A stretch of 64,000 nt of DNA from an uncultured Lachnospiraceae bacterium (lineage in GTDB: Bacteria > Bacillota > Clostridia > Lachnospirales > Lachnospiraceae). Every line of letters begins with the position of its first letter. Within the stretch, counting starts at the first letter, position 1. The notes beneath the pieces were generated by a model. That model was not told the origin of the DNA and did no database searches. It saw nothing but the letters and a program-made list of their open reading frames with translations. The stretch is taken from assembly GCA_948473115.1 (NCBI GenBank), contig CAOKWI010000011.1, positions 17,033 through 81,032 of the forward strand, in the 5' to 3' direction. The position numbers and the translations under genes are program-made. Below, one piece after another: positions 52,765 through 62,155 of the stretch.

Positions 52765-52876
52765 CGAAATAGCGACACAAAACACCTAAATCCAGGATAT
52801 CCTTAATCTTTTGAAGGATTACGGGGAGATTCCGGATGCCTTGGCGGAAAAACTCCACACCGCCTGCCTTCCCTAA
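52765..52876 (+). pseudogene. Possible 3' remnant of a transposase/nuclease-like gene
   Basis: In the frame FDRLAEIATQNT, stop, IQDILNLLKDYGEIPDALAEKL, then HTACLP and a stop. The DYGEIPDAL phrase resembles the C-terminal part of Rpn-like/PD-(D/E)XK transposase-related proteins common in this group. A stop codon and the lack of an upstream body suggest decay. Evidence is thin. Confidence 0.25.
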
Positions 52877-52922
52877 CCAGAAATGCGTACTCCTTATTGG
52901 GTATCAGGTGCCCCAAATCATG

Positions 52923-52953
52923 AACCACCAGCACTGCTGGTGGTTTGTTGTTG
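52923..52953. terminator. Bidirectional terminator between kinase and alpha-galactosidase genes
   Basis: AACCACCAGC-ACT-GCTGGTGGTT is a 10-bp stem followed by TGTTGTT. It lies between convergent genes. Confidence 0.7.
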
Positions 52954-52956
52954 GCT

Positions 52957-55143
52957 CTACGGGCTGTTTTCTTCCAGGTAGATCTCAAATGCCGCATCGT
53001 CCCCCGCCATCCAGGGAAGCAGGATCCCTCCTGCCATGAGCGCCGCCCCTGTATAGACGGCACCGCTCTCCCTGTCACGGTAATAAGCTTCCCCGTCCAG
53101 CCCCGCCAGGCGCACCCTTCTCCTCAGGGAATTCGGCACTGCCCGGAAGACCACTCCATGCACCAGCGCCTGCTTCCGGTCTTCGGAAACCCAGGACCAC
53201 ACCGACATACCGTCCTCAAAGGGATTGCTGAGACGATAATACCCGCCGTCATGAATCAGCTTCCGGTATCCTTTATACTTTCTCACCTGCTCCGCGACCT
53301 CCGCCTTCTCCTCATCGGTCAGGCAGTTCAGATCCAGCTCATAGCCAAAGCTCCCCGCCATGGCAACGATCCCCCTGGTCTGCAGCGGAGTCGTCCTGCC
53401 GGTCTGATGGTTGGGCACGGCGGACACATGGGAGCCTACCGCAGAGACAGGGTAAAAAAAGCTGGTTCCATATTGGATAAAACATCTTTCATAGGCATCC
53501 GTGTCGTCACTGCACCATATCTGCGGACAATAATAGAGCATTCCCGCGTCGAAGCGCCCGCCGCCGCCGCTGCAGCCTTCAAACAGCACTTCCGGGAAAT
53601 CCTCCGTCAGCCTTTCCAGAAGACTGTATAAACCGAGGACATACCTGTGGGGCATTTCCATCTGGCGGGGTCCCGGAAGCCCCGCCGTATACCAGTCGCA
53701 AATGCTCCTGTTCATGTCCCATTTCACATATTCTATATGATTCTCCCCCAAAATTTTACTGATCACCTGATATAAATAATCCGTCACTGCCGGATTGGAC
53801 AGATCAAGGATCAGCTGATACCGCCCTCTCACAGGTTCCCTTCCGGGAATCTGAATGGCCCAGTCCGGATGTTCCCTGTAAAGCCTGCTTTCCTCCGACA
53901 CCGCCTCCGGCTCAAACCACAGCCCGAATTTCATTCCCATCCGATTCACCTGTGTGATCAGGTTCTGCAGGCCGCCCTTTAGCTTCTTCTCATTGACAAA
54001 CCAGTCTCCCAGCCCGGAATTGTCGGAGTCCCTCTCCCCAAACCATCCGTCGTCCAGCACCAGCATATCGATTCCCAGCTCCGACGCCTGCCTTGCTATC
54101 TCTAAAATCTTCCCCTCGTCAAAATGAAAATAGGTGGCCTCCCAGTTATTGATCAGAACCGGTCTTTCCGCCAGCTGATATCTGCCCCTGCACACATGAT
54201 TCCTGATCACGGAATGGAACTGCTGTGACAGCCTTCCCATCCCTTCCGCGGAACAGGACAGGATTGCCTCCGGCGTGTAAAAGCTCTCCCCGACCTCCAG
54301 CCTCCACGAAAAAGTGTCCGGCTGGATTCCCATCACAAGGCGCACCTGGTTCAGCTGATCCTTCTCAATGCATGCCTGGAACCCGCCGCTGTACATCAGC
54401 GCCGCGCCGATACAGAGGCCGGTGCTTTCCGTACAGGAGCTCTCGCACAGGAGCACCGACGGGTTCTGCTGGTGGCTGGAAGTCCCCCTTCTGCTGCCGC
54501 ACTCCTGGATACCGTGTATCAGCGGCGCACGCTCCACCTGGCGCTCCATATTGTGGCGCCCGTGGAAATGTACCCATTCCCAGTCGCCGCAGGGGACGTC
54601 CAGACACAGGCTGTGCGCACTGTTCACGGTCACGGCGTCCTTTCCGGCGTTCACGATGACCGCACTCCGCGTGATCACGTCAATCCGCTCCAGGACACCA
54701 TATCTTAAAATAACCTCCACCCCGGACGCCCGGTCGCCCAGGACGATCTCCAGCGTTTCCGCCTCATCCTCCCCCGCATACACCGCGGGAAGCCCCGGGA
54801 TGGAATATTTGCCCTTTGTCAGACGGTATTCCCGGAACCTGAGATCCAGCGCGGTACTGCCGTCGCCGTGGGTAACAGAGACTGCGGAAACCCTGAAATC
54901 GCCCGCCCCCGCCGCAGCATACTCCAGGGGCAGCGTATCCAGCGAATAATCCCTTCTGTTACCCGCATCATAAGGGCTCCCCGAAAAGCCCACATCAGGA
55001 TAATCCAACAGATAGTCCATACGGCAGCCTGTTTTTTCCCCATACCAGAGGTGATACAGCACACCGTATTCATCCGTCTTCATCTGGTACAAGGTATTCT
55101 GGGTCTCAATCGAAAAAATATTGTCCTTCACCTTAACCGCCAT
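52957..55143 (-). CDS. Alpha-galactosidase (GH36)
   Basis: A 728-residue glycosidase of GH36. The N-terminal beta domain (to about 320) is followed by the barrel. The nucleophile aspartate is in YVKWDMNRSICD, the acid-base in IWCSDDTDAYER, and the glycine-rich EGCSGGGGRFDAGML loop and MLVLDDGWFGERDSD motif are present. It acts on raffinose-type sugars and galactomannan side chains; without a signal peptide it is cytoplasmic. The neighbouring MsmEFG-like importer and AraC regulator support that. AAAGGA lies upstream of the ATG. Confidence 0.95.
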   Translation of the reverse strand: MAVKVKDNIFSIETQNTLYQMKTDEYGVLYHLWYGEKTGCRMDYLLDYPDVGFSGSPYDAGNRRDYSLDTLPLEYAAAGAGDFRVSAVSVTHGDGSTALDLRFREYRLTKGKYSIPGLPAVYAGEDEAETLEIVLGDRASGVEVILRYGVLERIDVITRSAVIVNAGKDAVTVNSAHSLCLDVPCGDWEWVHFHGRHNMERQVERAPLIHGIQECGSRRGTSSHQQNPSVLLCESSCTESTGLCIGAALMYSGGFQACIEKDQLNQVRLVMGIQPDTFSWRLEVGESFYTPEAILSCSAEGMGRLSQQFHSVIRNHVCRGRYQLAERPVLINNWEATYFHFDEGKILEIARQASELGIDMLVLDDGWFGERDSDNSGLGDWFVNEKKLKGGLQNLITQVNRMGMKFGLWFEPEAVSEESRLYREHPDWAIQIPGREPVRGRYQLILDLSNPAVTDYLYQVISKILGENHIEYVKWDMNRSICDWYTAGLPGPRQMEMPHRYVLGLYSLLERLTEDFPEVLFEGCSGGGGRFDAGMLYYCPQIWCSDDTDAYERCFIQYGTSFFYPVSAVGSHVSAVPNHQTGRTTPLQTRGIVAMAGSFGYELDLNCLTDEEKAEVAEQVRKYKGYRKLIHDGGYYRLSNPFEDGMSVWSWVSEDRKQALVHGVVFRAVPNSLRRRVRLAGLDGEAYYRDRESGAVYTGAALMAGGILLPWMAGDDAAFEIYLEENSP

Positions 55144-55239
55144 AGCTTTATTTCCTTTCAATAGTTCTCTATATTTTCTCCCCTATCTTACCAATTCTAC
55201 TGTTGGAATGCAAACAAAAAATCCCATGGAACTCTGTTC

Positions 55240-55430
55240 CCGGAAGAACGCTGTTCTTGCGTTCTTCAGTGTGAGATTTAGAACTTCCCGTCATGCCGGC
55301 ACAAACAATCCGTGAACTTGGAGCAAGTCCGGAAGAATCGCTCCGGCGATTCTTCCAGGCGAAACTTAGATTTTCTTGGGCATCGCTTTTTGATGCCTTA
55401 GAAAATCTTTTCGCCTTTCACACTTATCCC
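55240..55430. repeat. Modular hairpin repeat, family G copy 3
   Basis: GAAGAACG-CTGTT-CTTGCGTTCTTC is followed by CCGTCATGCCGGCACAAACA, then GGAAGAATCG-CT-CCGGCGATTCTTCC, and an outer arm AGATTTTCTTGGGCATC / GATGCCTTAGAAAATCTT. The core is shared with 23566-23725 and in part with 10621-10825. It fills the spacer between the alpha-galactosidase and permease genes; no gene is present. Confidence 0.6.
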
Positions 55431-56263
55431 TTTACCGCTCCGTTTGCCACGCCGCTCAGGATCTGCTTCTGACACACGATATAGAAGATCAGGATCGGGA
55501 TCAGGGACAGGATATAGGACGCAAATGCCAGGTTATAATTGGTCCCGAACTGGGTCTGGAAATTCAGCTGCGCCAGGGGCAGCGTATTTTCTCCCGTCCC
55601 CGCCATGATCACCAGGGGCGTCATCACATCGTTCCATGTGCCCAGCGCGGTCAGCACTGCAACCGTGGCATGCATGGGGCTCATCATGGGGAAAATGATT
55701 TTCCAGTAGGTGCTCCAGGTGGTGGCGCCGTCAATGCCCGCCGCTTCCTCCATCACCGCAGGGATATTTTTCAGGTATCCCGTGTAGAGCAGGATGTTCA
55801 TGGGCATATAGAACACCAGATACAGCAGGATCACGCCCAGCCTGTTGCCCAGCCCCATCTGCGCCGTCTGCTTCACCAGGGGCATCATCAGAATGGAAAA
55901 GGGCACGAACATTCCGCTCACAATGTACAGATAGATGATCCTGAAACTCTTTTTCTTCGCCATACTCCTTCCGATGGCATAGCCGGCCACGGAATGGATC
56001 AGGATCGCCAGTCCGATGGTTCCCAGGGTGATCAACAGACTGTTGCCCAGGGAATGCCAGAAATCCGTTACCTCCATGGCCTGCCGGAAATTATCCAGGC
56101 TCCATTTCGCGGGCAGCGCCAGCGCCCCGGCCACATCGTTGGTCATCTCACTGGGCTGCTTGAAGGCGATGATAAAGGCCATATACAAGGGGAAAAACAC
56201 GGTGATCGTCCCAAGGATCAGTACGACGGTCAGGACCCAATTGATTCTTGTATCTTTTTTCAT
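55424..56263 (-). CDS. Carbohydrate ABC transporter permease (MsmG-like)
   Basis: A 279-residue permease with six helices. The conserved EAA loop is EEAAGIDGATTWSTYWKIIFPMMSP, and the N-terminal NWVLTVVLILGTITVFFPLYMAFIIAFKQPSEM is typical of the CUT1 inner subunit. It overlaps the end of the preceding permease gene by one base. It forms the channel with the MsmF-like protein for import of alpha-galactosides. The ATPase (MsmK) is not here; CUT1 systems often share one encoded elsewhere. Confidence 0.94.
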   Translation of the reverse strand: MKKDTRINWVLTVVLILGTITVFFPLYMAFIIAFKQPSEMTNDVAGALALPAKWSLDNFRQAMEVTDFWHSLGNSLLITLGTIGLAILIHSVAGYAIGRSMAKKKSFRIIYLYIVSGMFVPFSILMMPLVKQTAQMGLGNRLGVILLYLVFYMPMNILLYTGYLKNIPAVMEEAAGIDGATTWSTYWKIIFPMMSPMHATVAVLTALGTWNDVMTPLVIMAGTGENTLPLAQLNFQTQFGTNYNLAFASYILSLIPILIFYIVCQKQILSGVANGAVKG

Positions 56264-57144
56264 TATAGCTGTTCCTCCTTTTTACCCAGAACGGTCATCT
56301 GGAAAATGGATATTGCCACGATCACAATGAAGAAGAGCACGGCGTTTGCGCTCTGGAAGCCGAACTGCCCGCCGTCCATGCCGTTCCTGTAGATCAGGTA
56401 GGAAATGGATTCGGTGCTCTGGGCAGGGCCGCCCTTGGTCAGGGACATGATCTGGTCAAATACCATCAGCAGATTCTTGGTACTCAGCACCAGGTTGATG
56501 GTGATAAAAGGAACCACCAGCGGCAGGGTCACCTTGAAGAACTCCGTCCACTTATTGGCGCCGTCCAGCATACATGCCTCGTACACATCCTCCGGCACCG
56601 TCTGCAGGCCTGAGATATAGATAATCGTATTCATTGCCACCGCCTGCCATACGCCCACGATCAGCACGCCGATCCAGGCCGCCTTTTCGCTGGCAAGGAT
56701 GCTGTTCTGCAGCCAGCCGATGTGAAGCGCCGTACCCGCCGCCGGAAGGATATAGGTGAAGATAAAGCTGAAAATGAAACCGATCACCAGGCCGCCCAGC
56801 ACGTTGGGGATAAAGTAGATCCCGCGCAGCGCGCTCTTGAACCGGATCTTACTGTTCAGGCCCAGGGCCATGACCAGGCTCAGCACGTTCACCAGCACCG
56901 TGCCCGCCAGCGCGTACTTAAAGGTAAACAGGTAACTCTTTCCCACTCTGGCATCAGAGAACAGGTCAATGTAATTGCGCAGTCCCACATACTCATATGT
57001 ACCGTATCCGCGGTAATTCGTGAAACTGTAGACAAAGCCCTTGATCATGGGCAATGTGTTGAATGTGAAAAACAGGATCAATACCGGAATGGTAATTGCC
57101 CAATAGGTCTTGTCGCGGCTTGACATCTTCTTATTCTTTTTCAT
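56263..57144 (-). CDS. Sugar ABC transporter permease (MsmF-like)
   Basis: A 293-residue permease with six helices, the first subunit of the CUT1 pair. Features: WAITIPVLILFFTFNTLPMIKGFVYSFTNYRG at the N-terminus and the EAA loop EDVYEACMLDGANKWTEFFKVTLPLVVPF. Its ATG overlaps the stop of the binding-protein gene by 4 bases. It works with the next permease. Confidence 0.94.
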   Translation of the reverse strand: MKKNKKMSSRDKTYWAITIPVLILFFTFNTLPMIKGFVYSFTNYRGYGTYEYVGLRNYIDLFSDARVGKSYLFTFKYALAGTVLVNVLSLVMALGLNSKIRFKSALRGIYFIPNVLGGLVIGFIFSFIFTYILPAAGTALHIGWLQNSILASEKAAWIGVLIVGVWQAVAMNTIIYISGLQTVPEDVYEACMLDGANKWTEFFKVTLPLVVPFITINLVLSTKNLLMVFDQIMSLTKGGPAQSTESISYLIYRNGMDGGQFGFQSANAVLFFIVIVAISIFQMTVLGKKEEQL

Positions 57145-58436
57145 CTTGCTCCTCCCATCTCCTGCTGATACTCCTGTACTTTCCTGATCAGATCCCTGTT
57201 ATACCGCTTCCAGTCCGTGTCGAAGCGCTGCAGGAACGTGTCCGCCGCGCTGTCGCTCTGGTCCAGCAGGTACGTCTGGATCATGGCATCCACGCTCATT
57301 TCACTGGGATAATGATGATCCTGGTAGTCCGCCATCCTGTCGTCGCGGATATAGGCGCTCATATCCTCCAGCTCCGCAGGCAGTGCAAACTCCCCTTCCT
57401 TGCAGGCGATGCCGCCCTGGTCGTCCAGATAGATCTGTATGGTTGCATCCTCATATAAGAACCGCAGCACCTCATAGACCGCTTCCTTATTCTTGCTTTC
57501 CTTCATCACGCAGAACTGGAGGTCGATGCCGGAGTTCAGCAGATTGTCTGCCTCGTTCTCATTTGCCGGGAAGACAAAGGAACCGATATTCATGTCCGGG
57601 TTCACCGACTTGATCTGAGGGATGGCATAGCTGCCGATGGGATACATTGCCGTCTCCCCCCGGGCAAACGCCGTGCAGGCGTCATTGTAGCTGTAGGCGT
57701 AGGGATTGGGTTCCGCGTAATCCAGCAGCACCCTTATCTTCTCCGCCGTCTCCCGGTATGCCGCTTCAAACGTGGTGTTCCCCATGTTTACCTGATTGCA
57801 GGTATCGGAATCCGCAAGCCCTACCGCCAGCGCATTCCAGGGCGCCAGGCAGGTCCAGGTGTCCTTGTATCCCAGGTACAGGGGCTGGACACCGCTGTCC
57901 TGGATCTCCCCGCACAGCCCCAGGAACTCGCTCCAGGTCTGGGGCACCGTCCATCCATGCTCCGTGAACATATCTTTGTTGTAGAGGATTCCCGCCGCGT
58001 TTGCCACATAGGGCAGGGCGTAAGATCCTTCCGTGGGAATAAATTCCAGCTCCTCCAGCATATCCAGGTAGGAGGGCTTTACCTCCGCAAGCCCTTCAAA
58101 GTCGGAAATGTCCATGAACAGACCCGCATCCAGAAAATTGGAATAATTGATGTCCCCTCCGATCCCCACGATGTCCGGATAGTCCTCCCTGACAAAGCGT
58201 GTCTTCAGAATCGTCATCGCCTCGTTGGGAGATTCCACCGCCAGATAGATGTCATCATGGGTCTCATTAAAGCGCTGCGCGATCTGTTCAAAGGCCGCAA
58301 CAGCTTCCGGCTTATAAGAGACCAGCTCCACCTCAACCTTCCGGTCTGCCCTCTCCTGCCCGCAGCCCCACAGGCTGGTGGCACCCAGCGCCGCCATGGC
58401 TGCAAAAAAAACCTTTAAAATCTTCCTTTTCGCCAT
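57141..58436 (-). CDS. Sugar-binding lipoprotein of an ABC transporter
   Basis: A 431-residue extracellular solute-binding protein, group 1. The signal is AKRKILKVFFAAMAALGATSL, and a lipobox-like LWGC gives lipid attachment at about C25. The mature protein has NETHDDIYLAVESPNEAMTILKTRF and the typical NKDMFTEHGWTVPQTWSEFLGLCGEI. It delivers an oligosaccharide, probably raffinose or melibiose, to MsmFG. A 12-base palindrome lies just upstream of the gene. It is the first gene of the import operon. Confidence 0.93.
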   Translation of the reverse strand: MAKRKILKVFFAAMAALGATSLWGCGQERADRKVEVELVSYKPEAVAAFEQIAQRFNETHDDIYLAVESPNEAMTILKTRFVREDYPDIVGIGGDINYSNFLDAGLFMDISDFEGLAEVKPSYLDMLEELEFIPTEGSYALPYVANAAGILYNKDMFTEHGWTVPQTWSEFLGLCGEIQDSGVQPLYLGYKDTWTCLAPWNALAVGLADSDTCNQVNMGNTTFEAAYRETAEKIRVLLDYAEPNPYAYSYNDACTAFARGETAMYPIGSYAIPQIKSVNPDMNIGSFVFPANENEADNLLNSGIDLQFCVMKESKNKEAVYEVLRFLYEDATIQIYLDDQGGIACKEGEFALPAELEDMSAYIRDDRMADYQDHHYPSEMSVDAMIQTYLLDQSDSAADTFLQRFDTDWKRYNRDLIRKVQEYQQEMGGAR

Positions 58437-58454
58437 ATTCCTTTCTCCTATTCC

Positions 58455-58466
58455 AGTTTCGAAACT
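58455..58466. promoter_or_regulatory. 12-bp palindromic operator candidate
   Basis: AGTTTCGAAACT is a perfect palindrome 19 bases upstream of the binding-protein gene, in the spacer shared with the AraC gene. It could be bound by a LacI-type or catabolite protein. A TATACT -10-like site lies at 58476-58481. Confidence 0.45.
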
Positions 58467-58608
58467 ATTTTTTTAAGTATATTTACTATAACATGCCAAT
58501 ATGCTACCTATAAATATCTGGATTTTTCAACTTTTATACCAAAATGAGTTCTTTTGTGCTATAATGAATTATGAGGACGCATTTTGGTATATTTACAAGG
58601 AGGTGCCT

Positions 58609-59451
58609 ATGAGCGACTGGCTGTTTTCCATTTTTCCCAATGAGAATTTCATTGACCTGGGGCTGTATCAGTATGGCTGGGAGCATTGCGAACCGTCCCA
58701 TTCCTTCGGGCCGGCATCCAGAAACCACTATCTCTTCCACTATGTATTCTCAGGCACCGGGACACTGATGGCGGATGACGCGAAAGGCGTGACACAGACG
58801 TACTCGATCAAAAGCGGGGAGGGATTCCTGATCTTTCCCGGACAGATCACCACCTATATCGCGGACAAGAAGCTGCCATGGGAATATGCCTGGGTGGAAT
58901 TTGACGGACTGCGGGTAAAAGAGGCGCTGGACCAGACGGACCTGTCCAGGAACCAGCCTGTCTATCACTCCCGCTCCAAGGAGACACGTGAAAAAATGGC
59001 GGAGGAGATCCTGTATATCGCACGGCATTCCGACGAGTCGCCCTTTCATCTGATCGGGCATCTGTATCTCTTTTTTGATTATCTGATCCGGTCCACCAGA
59101 TCCGCCGCCCCTGCAGGCAGCAGCAAGATGAGTGATTTTTACATCAAAGAAGCAATCCACTATATCGAACAGAATTTTCAGAATAATATTACCATTGAGG
59201 ACATTGCCTCCGTCTGCGGGATCAACCGCAGCTATTTCGGGAAAATTTTCCATAAGTCCGTGGGAAAATCCCCCCAGGAATTTCTGATCAATTACCGCAT
59301 GGTAAAAGCCACGGAACTGCTGAAGCTGACCTCCCTCTCCATCGCAGACATCAGTTCTGCCGTGGGATACGAGAATCAGCTCCACTTTTCCCGCGCATTC
59401 AAATCCATTTACGGCGTCTCCCCGCGCAACTGGCGCAACCAGAACAAATAG
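58609..59451 (+). CDS. AraC-family regulator of the sugar operon
   Basis: A 280-residue regulator. The N-terminal cupin-like domain (to about 160) binds a sugar (HYVFSGTGTLMADDAKGVTQ, SGEGFLIFPGQITTYIADK). The C-terminal AraC DNA-binding domain has ITIEDIASVCGINRSYFGKIFHKSVGKSPQEFLINYRM and LSIADISSAVGYENQLHFSRAFKSIYGVSPRNWR. It is divergent from the ABC transporter and next to alpha-galactosidase, so it likely activates both. AAGGAGG lies 5 bases before the ATG. Confidence 0.94.
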   Translation: MSDWLFSIFPNENFIDLGLYQYGWEHCEPSHSFGPASRNHYLFHYVFSGTGTLMADDAKGVTQTYSIKSGEGFLIFPGQITTYIADKKLPWEYAWVEFDGLRVKEALDQTDLSRNQPVYHSRSKETREKMAEEILYIARHSDESPFHLIGHLYLFFDYLIRSTRSAAPAGSSKMSDFYIKEAIHYIEQNFQNNITIEDIASVCGINRSYFGKIFHKSVGKSPQEFLINYRMVKATELLKLTSLSIADISSAVGYENQLHFSRAFKSIYGVSPRNWRNQNK

Positions 59452-59849
59452 CCGTGCAAAAGCAGCGCCCCCAGCGCCGCCCCCGCCGTATTCAGGATCA
59501 GGTCGTCCAGCTCTGAGATCCCGGTGCCGGCCATATACTGCATTGTCTCTATGAGAAAGGACAGCGCGAAGCCAAGTACCGCCGCCCACAGGATCCCATG
59601 CCCCGCCTTCCAGTACCGCACATACATACCGAAGGGCACGAACCAGATGATGTTGCCCACAAACAGATAGATAATCCGGTCCCAGTCATTGGTCCGGATC
59701 AGCGGAAGGTACTCTGCGAAAAGCTTCAGGTTAATGACCCCGTCCGCACAGAAGCCATGGGCGCCGAACCCGCTGCGGAACACAGTGATCCGCAGGAGCG
59801 CCGCCAGGTAACACAGAAACAGAATATGGATCCAGCGTTTTCCCCGCAT
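59409..59849 (-). CDS. VanZ-like family membrane protein
   Basis: A 146-residue protein with about four helices. It fits VanZ: WIHILFLCYLAALLRITVFR, GNIIWFVPFGMYVRYW, FALSFLIETMQYMAGTGISELDDLILNTAGAALGALL. The ETMQ and DLILNTAGAALG motifs are the family hallmark. VanZ proteins give low teicoplanin resistance in some hosts; here the role is unknown. Its end overlaps the AraC gene's end by 43 bases on the opposite strand. GGAGG precedes the ATG. Confidence 0.9.
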   Translation of the reverse strand: MRGKRWIHILFLCYLAALLRITVFRSGFGAHGFCADGVINLKLFAEYLPLIRTNDWDRIIYLFVGNIIWFVPFGMYVRYWKAGHGILWAAVLGFALSFLIETMQYMAGTGISELDDLILNTAGAALGALLLHGYLFWLRQLRGETP

Positions 59850-59876
59850 GCGATATCCTCCCTCCTTTTCCCCTGG

Positions 59877-59932
59877 CCAAGCCAACACCCCTGCTGTAGG
59901 CAGCGGGATCGCTGATCCCTGCGGGAATCAGC
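59877..59932. repeat. Short derivative of repeat family E at the rlmD 3' end
   Basis: CCAAGCCAACACCCCTGCTG begins it and TGCGGGAATCAGCC ends it. It matches the ends of the family E repeat and includes the rlmD stop codon (59928-59930). Confidence 0.5.
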
Positions 59933-61127
59933 CGCGCACCTTCAGCGAGGTTACGCTCTCGATACAATCCGTGAAAGGAAACATGTCCACCGGCACTGAC
60001 TTTTCCACCGCATAGCCATGCTTTGTGAGGTATTTCAGGTCGCGGACCAGCGTCTCCGGATCGCAGGAGATATACACCACCCGCCCGGGCTTGATCCGGC
60101 ATACCGCGCTTAAGAAAGCCTCGTCGCTCCCGCTTCTGGGCGGGTCCATGAAAAGCACATCCAGCTTAAAGCCCTGCTCTGCCAGATCCAGCATAAATTT
60201 TCCCGCATCATTCTGGTAAAATTCTATATTGGAAATATGATTGGCTTTCGCATTGTTTCTGGCATCCCTCACCGCATCCTTATTCAGTTCCACGCCCAGC
60301 ACCTTCCCCGCATGGTCACTGGCGATCATGCCGATGGTGCCAGTGCCGCAGTAAGCGTCCAGCACTGTCTTCTTTCCGGTCAGGCAGGCATATTCCATCG
60401 CCTTTCCGTAAAGCTTCTCCGTCTGTACAGGATTGACCTGGTAAAAGGATCTGGGGGAGATGCGGAATCTCTTACCGCAGAGTTCATCCTCAATATAACC
60501 CTTTCCGTAGATGACCTGCCCCTTCTCTCCCAGGACCATACTGGTATTGCGGTCATTGACATTGACCACCACCGTTGTAATCTCCGGGTGCAGCTTCAGC
60601 AGCGCCTTGACGAAATTATTTTTGGATGGCATGATGGGGGAAGACAGCACCAGCACCACCATGATCTGCCCCGTCGCATGTCCGGTACGGACCAGGACAT
60701 GCCGCAGCAGTCCATAGCCTGTGTCTTCATTGTAAGGCCGGATCTTAAATGACCTCAAAAGCCCCCTGATGGAAACAATGATCTCATCCGCCTTCCGGTT
60801 CTCCAGCAGGCAGCTGTCCACCGGCACAATCCTGTGGCTCTTTTCCTCATAGATGCCGGAAATGATATTGTGCCTCCTGTCTTCCCCAAAGGCCGCATGT
60901 ACCTTATTGCGGTAATGGGCAGGCTCTTCCATGGTGATCATGGGCTCCGGCCTGCCATAAGGCTCCATCAGCTTCCTGAAACGTGTGGACTTTGCTTCCA
61001 GCTGCTCTTCATAGCTTCTGTCGATCCACTGGCAGCCGCCGCATTTCTTTGCCACGGGGCAGAGCTTTCCTGCGCCGGGTCTGGATGTGTCCTCCTTCAG
61101 GGGTTTTCTCTGGAATTTCTGTGCCAT
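59928..61127 (-). CDS. rlmD: 23S rRNA (uracil-5-)-methyltransferase RlmD/TrmA family
   Basis: A 399-residue RNA m5U methyltransferase. The iron-sulfur cysteines are in CPVAKKCGGCQW with a later one in DSCLLENRKADE. The methylase fold has VLDAYCGTGTIGMIAS and LFMDPPRSGSDEAFL, and the catalytic cysteine is in VVYISCDPETLVRDLKYL. The TRAM domain is absent, as in many Clostridial members. The exact rRNA or tRNA uracil is not predictable. AAGAGGA precedes the ATG. Confidence 0.9.
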   Translation of the reverse strand: MAQKFQRKPLKEDTSRPGAGKLCPVAKKCGGCQWIDRSYEEQLEAKSTRFRKLMEPYGRPEPMITMEEPAHYRNKVHAAFGEDRRHNIISGIYEEKSHRIVPVDSCLLENRKADEIIVSIRGLLRSFKIRPYNEDTGYGLLRHVLVRTGHATGQIMVVLVLSSPIMPSKNNFVKALLKLHPEITTVVVNVNDRNTSMVLGEKGQVIYGKGYIEDELCGKRFRISPRSFYQVNPVQTEKLYGKAMEYACLTGKKTVLDAYCGTGTIGMIASDHAGKVLGVELNKDAVRDARNNAKANHISNIEFYQNDAGKFMLDLAEQGFKLDVLFMDPPRSGSDEAFLSAVCRIKPGRVVYISCDPETLVRDLKYLTKHGYAVEKSVPVDMFPFTDCIESVTSLKVRG

Positions 61128-61374
61128 AATGTTCCTCTTTTCTGTGCTGCTTCTTCAAGTACCCACAATGCCTTCTGAACTTTCTGAGCCGCCATATATT
61201 GATGATACCATGATTAATCATGGTATGGATGGCCAGTATAACACAAGCCAACGCCAGCCGGTTCAATTCTGCATCAGTAGAATCATTATAACACATGACA
61301 ACTGAAATGATAAACAGATTTGTTATGCTGTCAGCGTAGGGCGGTAACAGTTCAGTCTTCCGGCCGGGGTCTCC

Positions 61375-62145
61375 TTAATTTTTCCGTTTATTTTTAGCGG
61401 GTTTTTTATTTGCTTTTGCTGATGGCACTTTATTTTTGGAAAATAAAACCATAGCATTGCTGATAGCGAACATAAGAAACAGTATTCCTGTGCTTAAAAC
61501 TTTATTGCAGGCCGTTGTTTCACCATTTTGGTAATTGATCAGCGAAAGCCCCACAGTAATGGGATAAATACTGCCAAGGCCATGACCGGACGCAAATGTT
61601 CCTATAAATCCATAAAAGAAAGAGAATCCAACCCCAGCCATAAAGCTGCCTGCACGCTGCCCGGTGAATATAATAATCGGAAGGACAGCCACATAAACAA
61701 AAAGGTTCATTCCAATCATCTTAAAAAGAGCCGTCATCATCCCTGTAAAAGAAAAGCCCGGAAAACGGCTTATGAAAAATACACTCATGGTAAAAACAAA
61801 TTCTATGACAGCCAGAAGAACCGCCAAACCGCCAACGGCAATCAATTTGCCAGCCAGCAGTTTCCGAAACGTTATCGGGATAGCCAAAATATTTTTCAAT
61901 GTATCATCCACACGTTCCCTCTCAATGATATAACCGGCAATCATAGTAATGGTCGCCGGAAAGATCAGGCTAAAATTATTCCAGATCACACTGTCTGAAA
62001 AATTTTCAAGAGTATGGACAGCCCCATCCGATGCAGTTGCCATAAAGCGGGTAAGCAGAACAACCGTAAGCATCGTGGCAACGCCGATCCAGATAACAGA
62101 ATACCTTTTTAGTTTAGAAATTTCCGTTTTTGCGATTTTTAGCAT
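61375..62145 (-). CDS. LanG-like ABC immunity permease
   Basis: A 256-residue membrane protein with six helices, in the pattern of ABC-2 permeases for lantibiotic immunity (MutG/SpaG/EpiG): TEISKLKRYSVIWIGVATMLTVVLLTRF, then AGYIIERERVDDTLKNILAIPITFRKLLAGKLI. The C-terminus is strongly basic (KVPSAKANKKPAKNKRKN). It follows the other permease by 10 bases with GAGGTGA before its ATG. It is the third gene of the LanF-E-G set. Confidence 0.9.
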   Translation of the reverse strand: MLKIAKTEISKLKRYSVIWIGVATMLTVVLLTRFMATASDGAVHTLENFSDSVIWNNFSLIFPATITMIAGYIIERERVDDTLKNILAIPITFRKLLAGKLIAVGGLAVLLAVIEFVFTMSVFFISRFPGFSFTGMMTALFKMIGMNLFVYVAVLPIIIFTGQRAGSFMAGVGFSFFYGFIGTFASGHGLGSIYPITVGLSLINYQNGETTACNKVLSTGILFLMFAISNAMVLFSKNKVPSAKANKKPAKNKRKN

Positions 62146-62155
62146 TGCTCTCACC

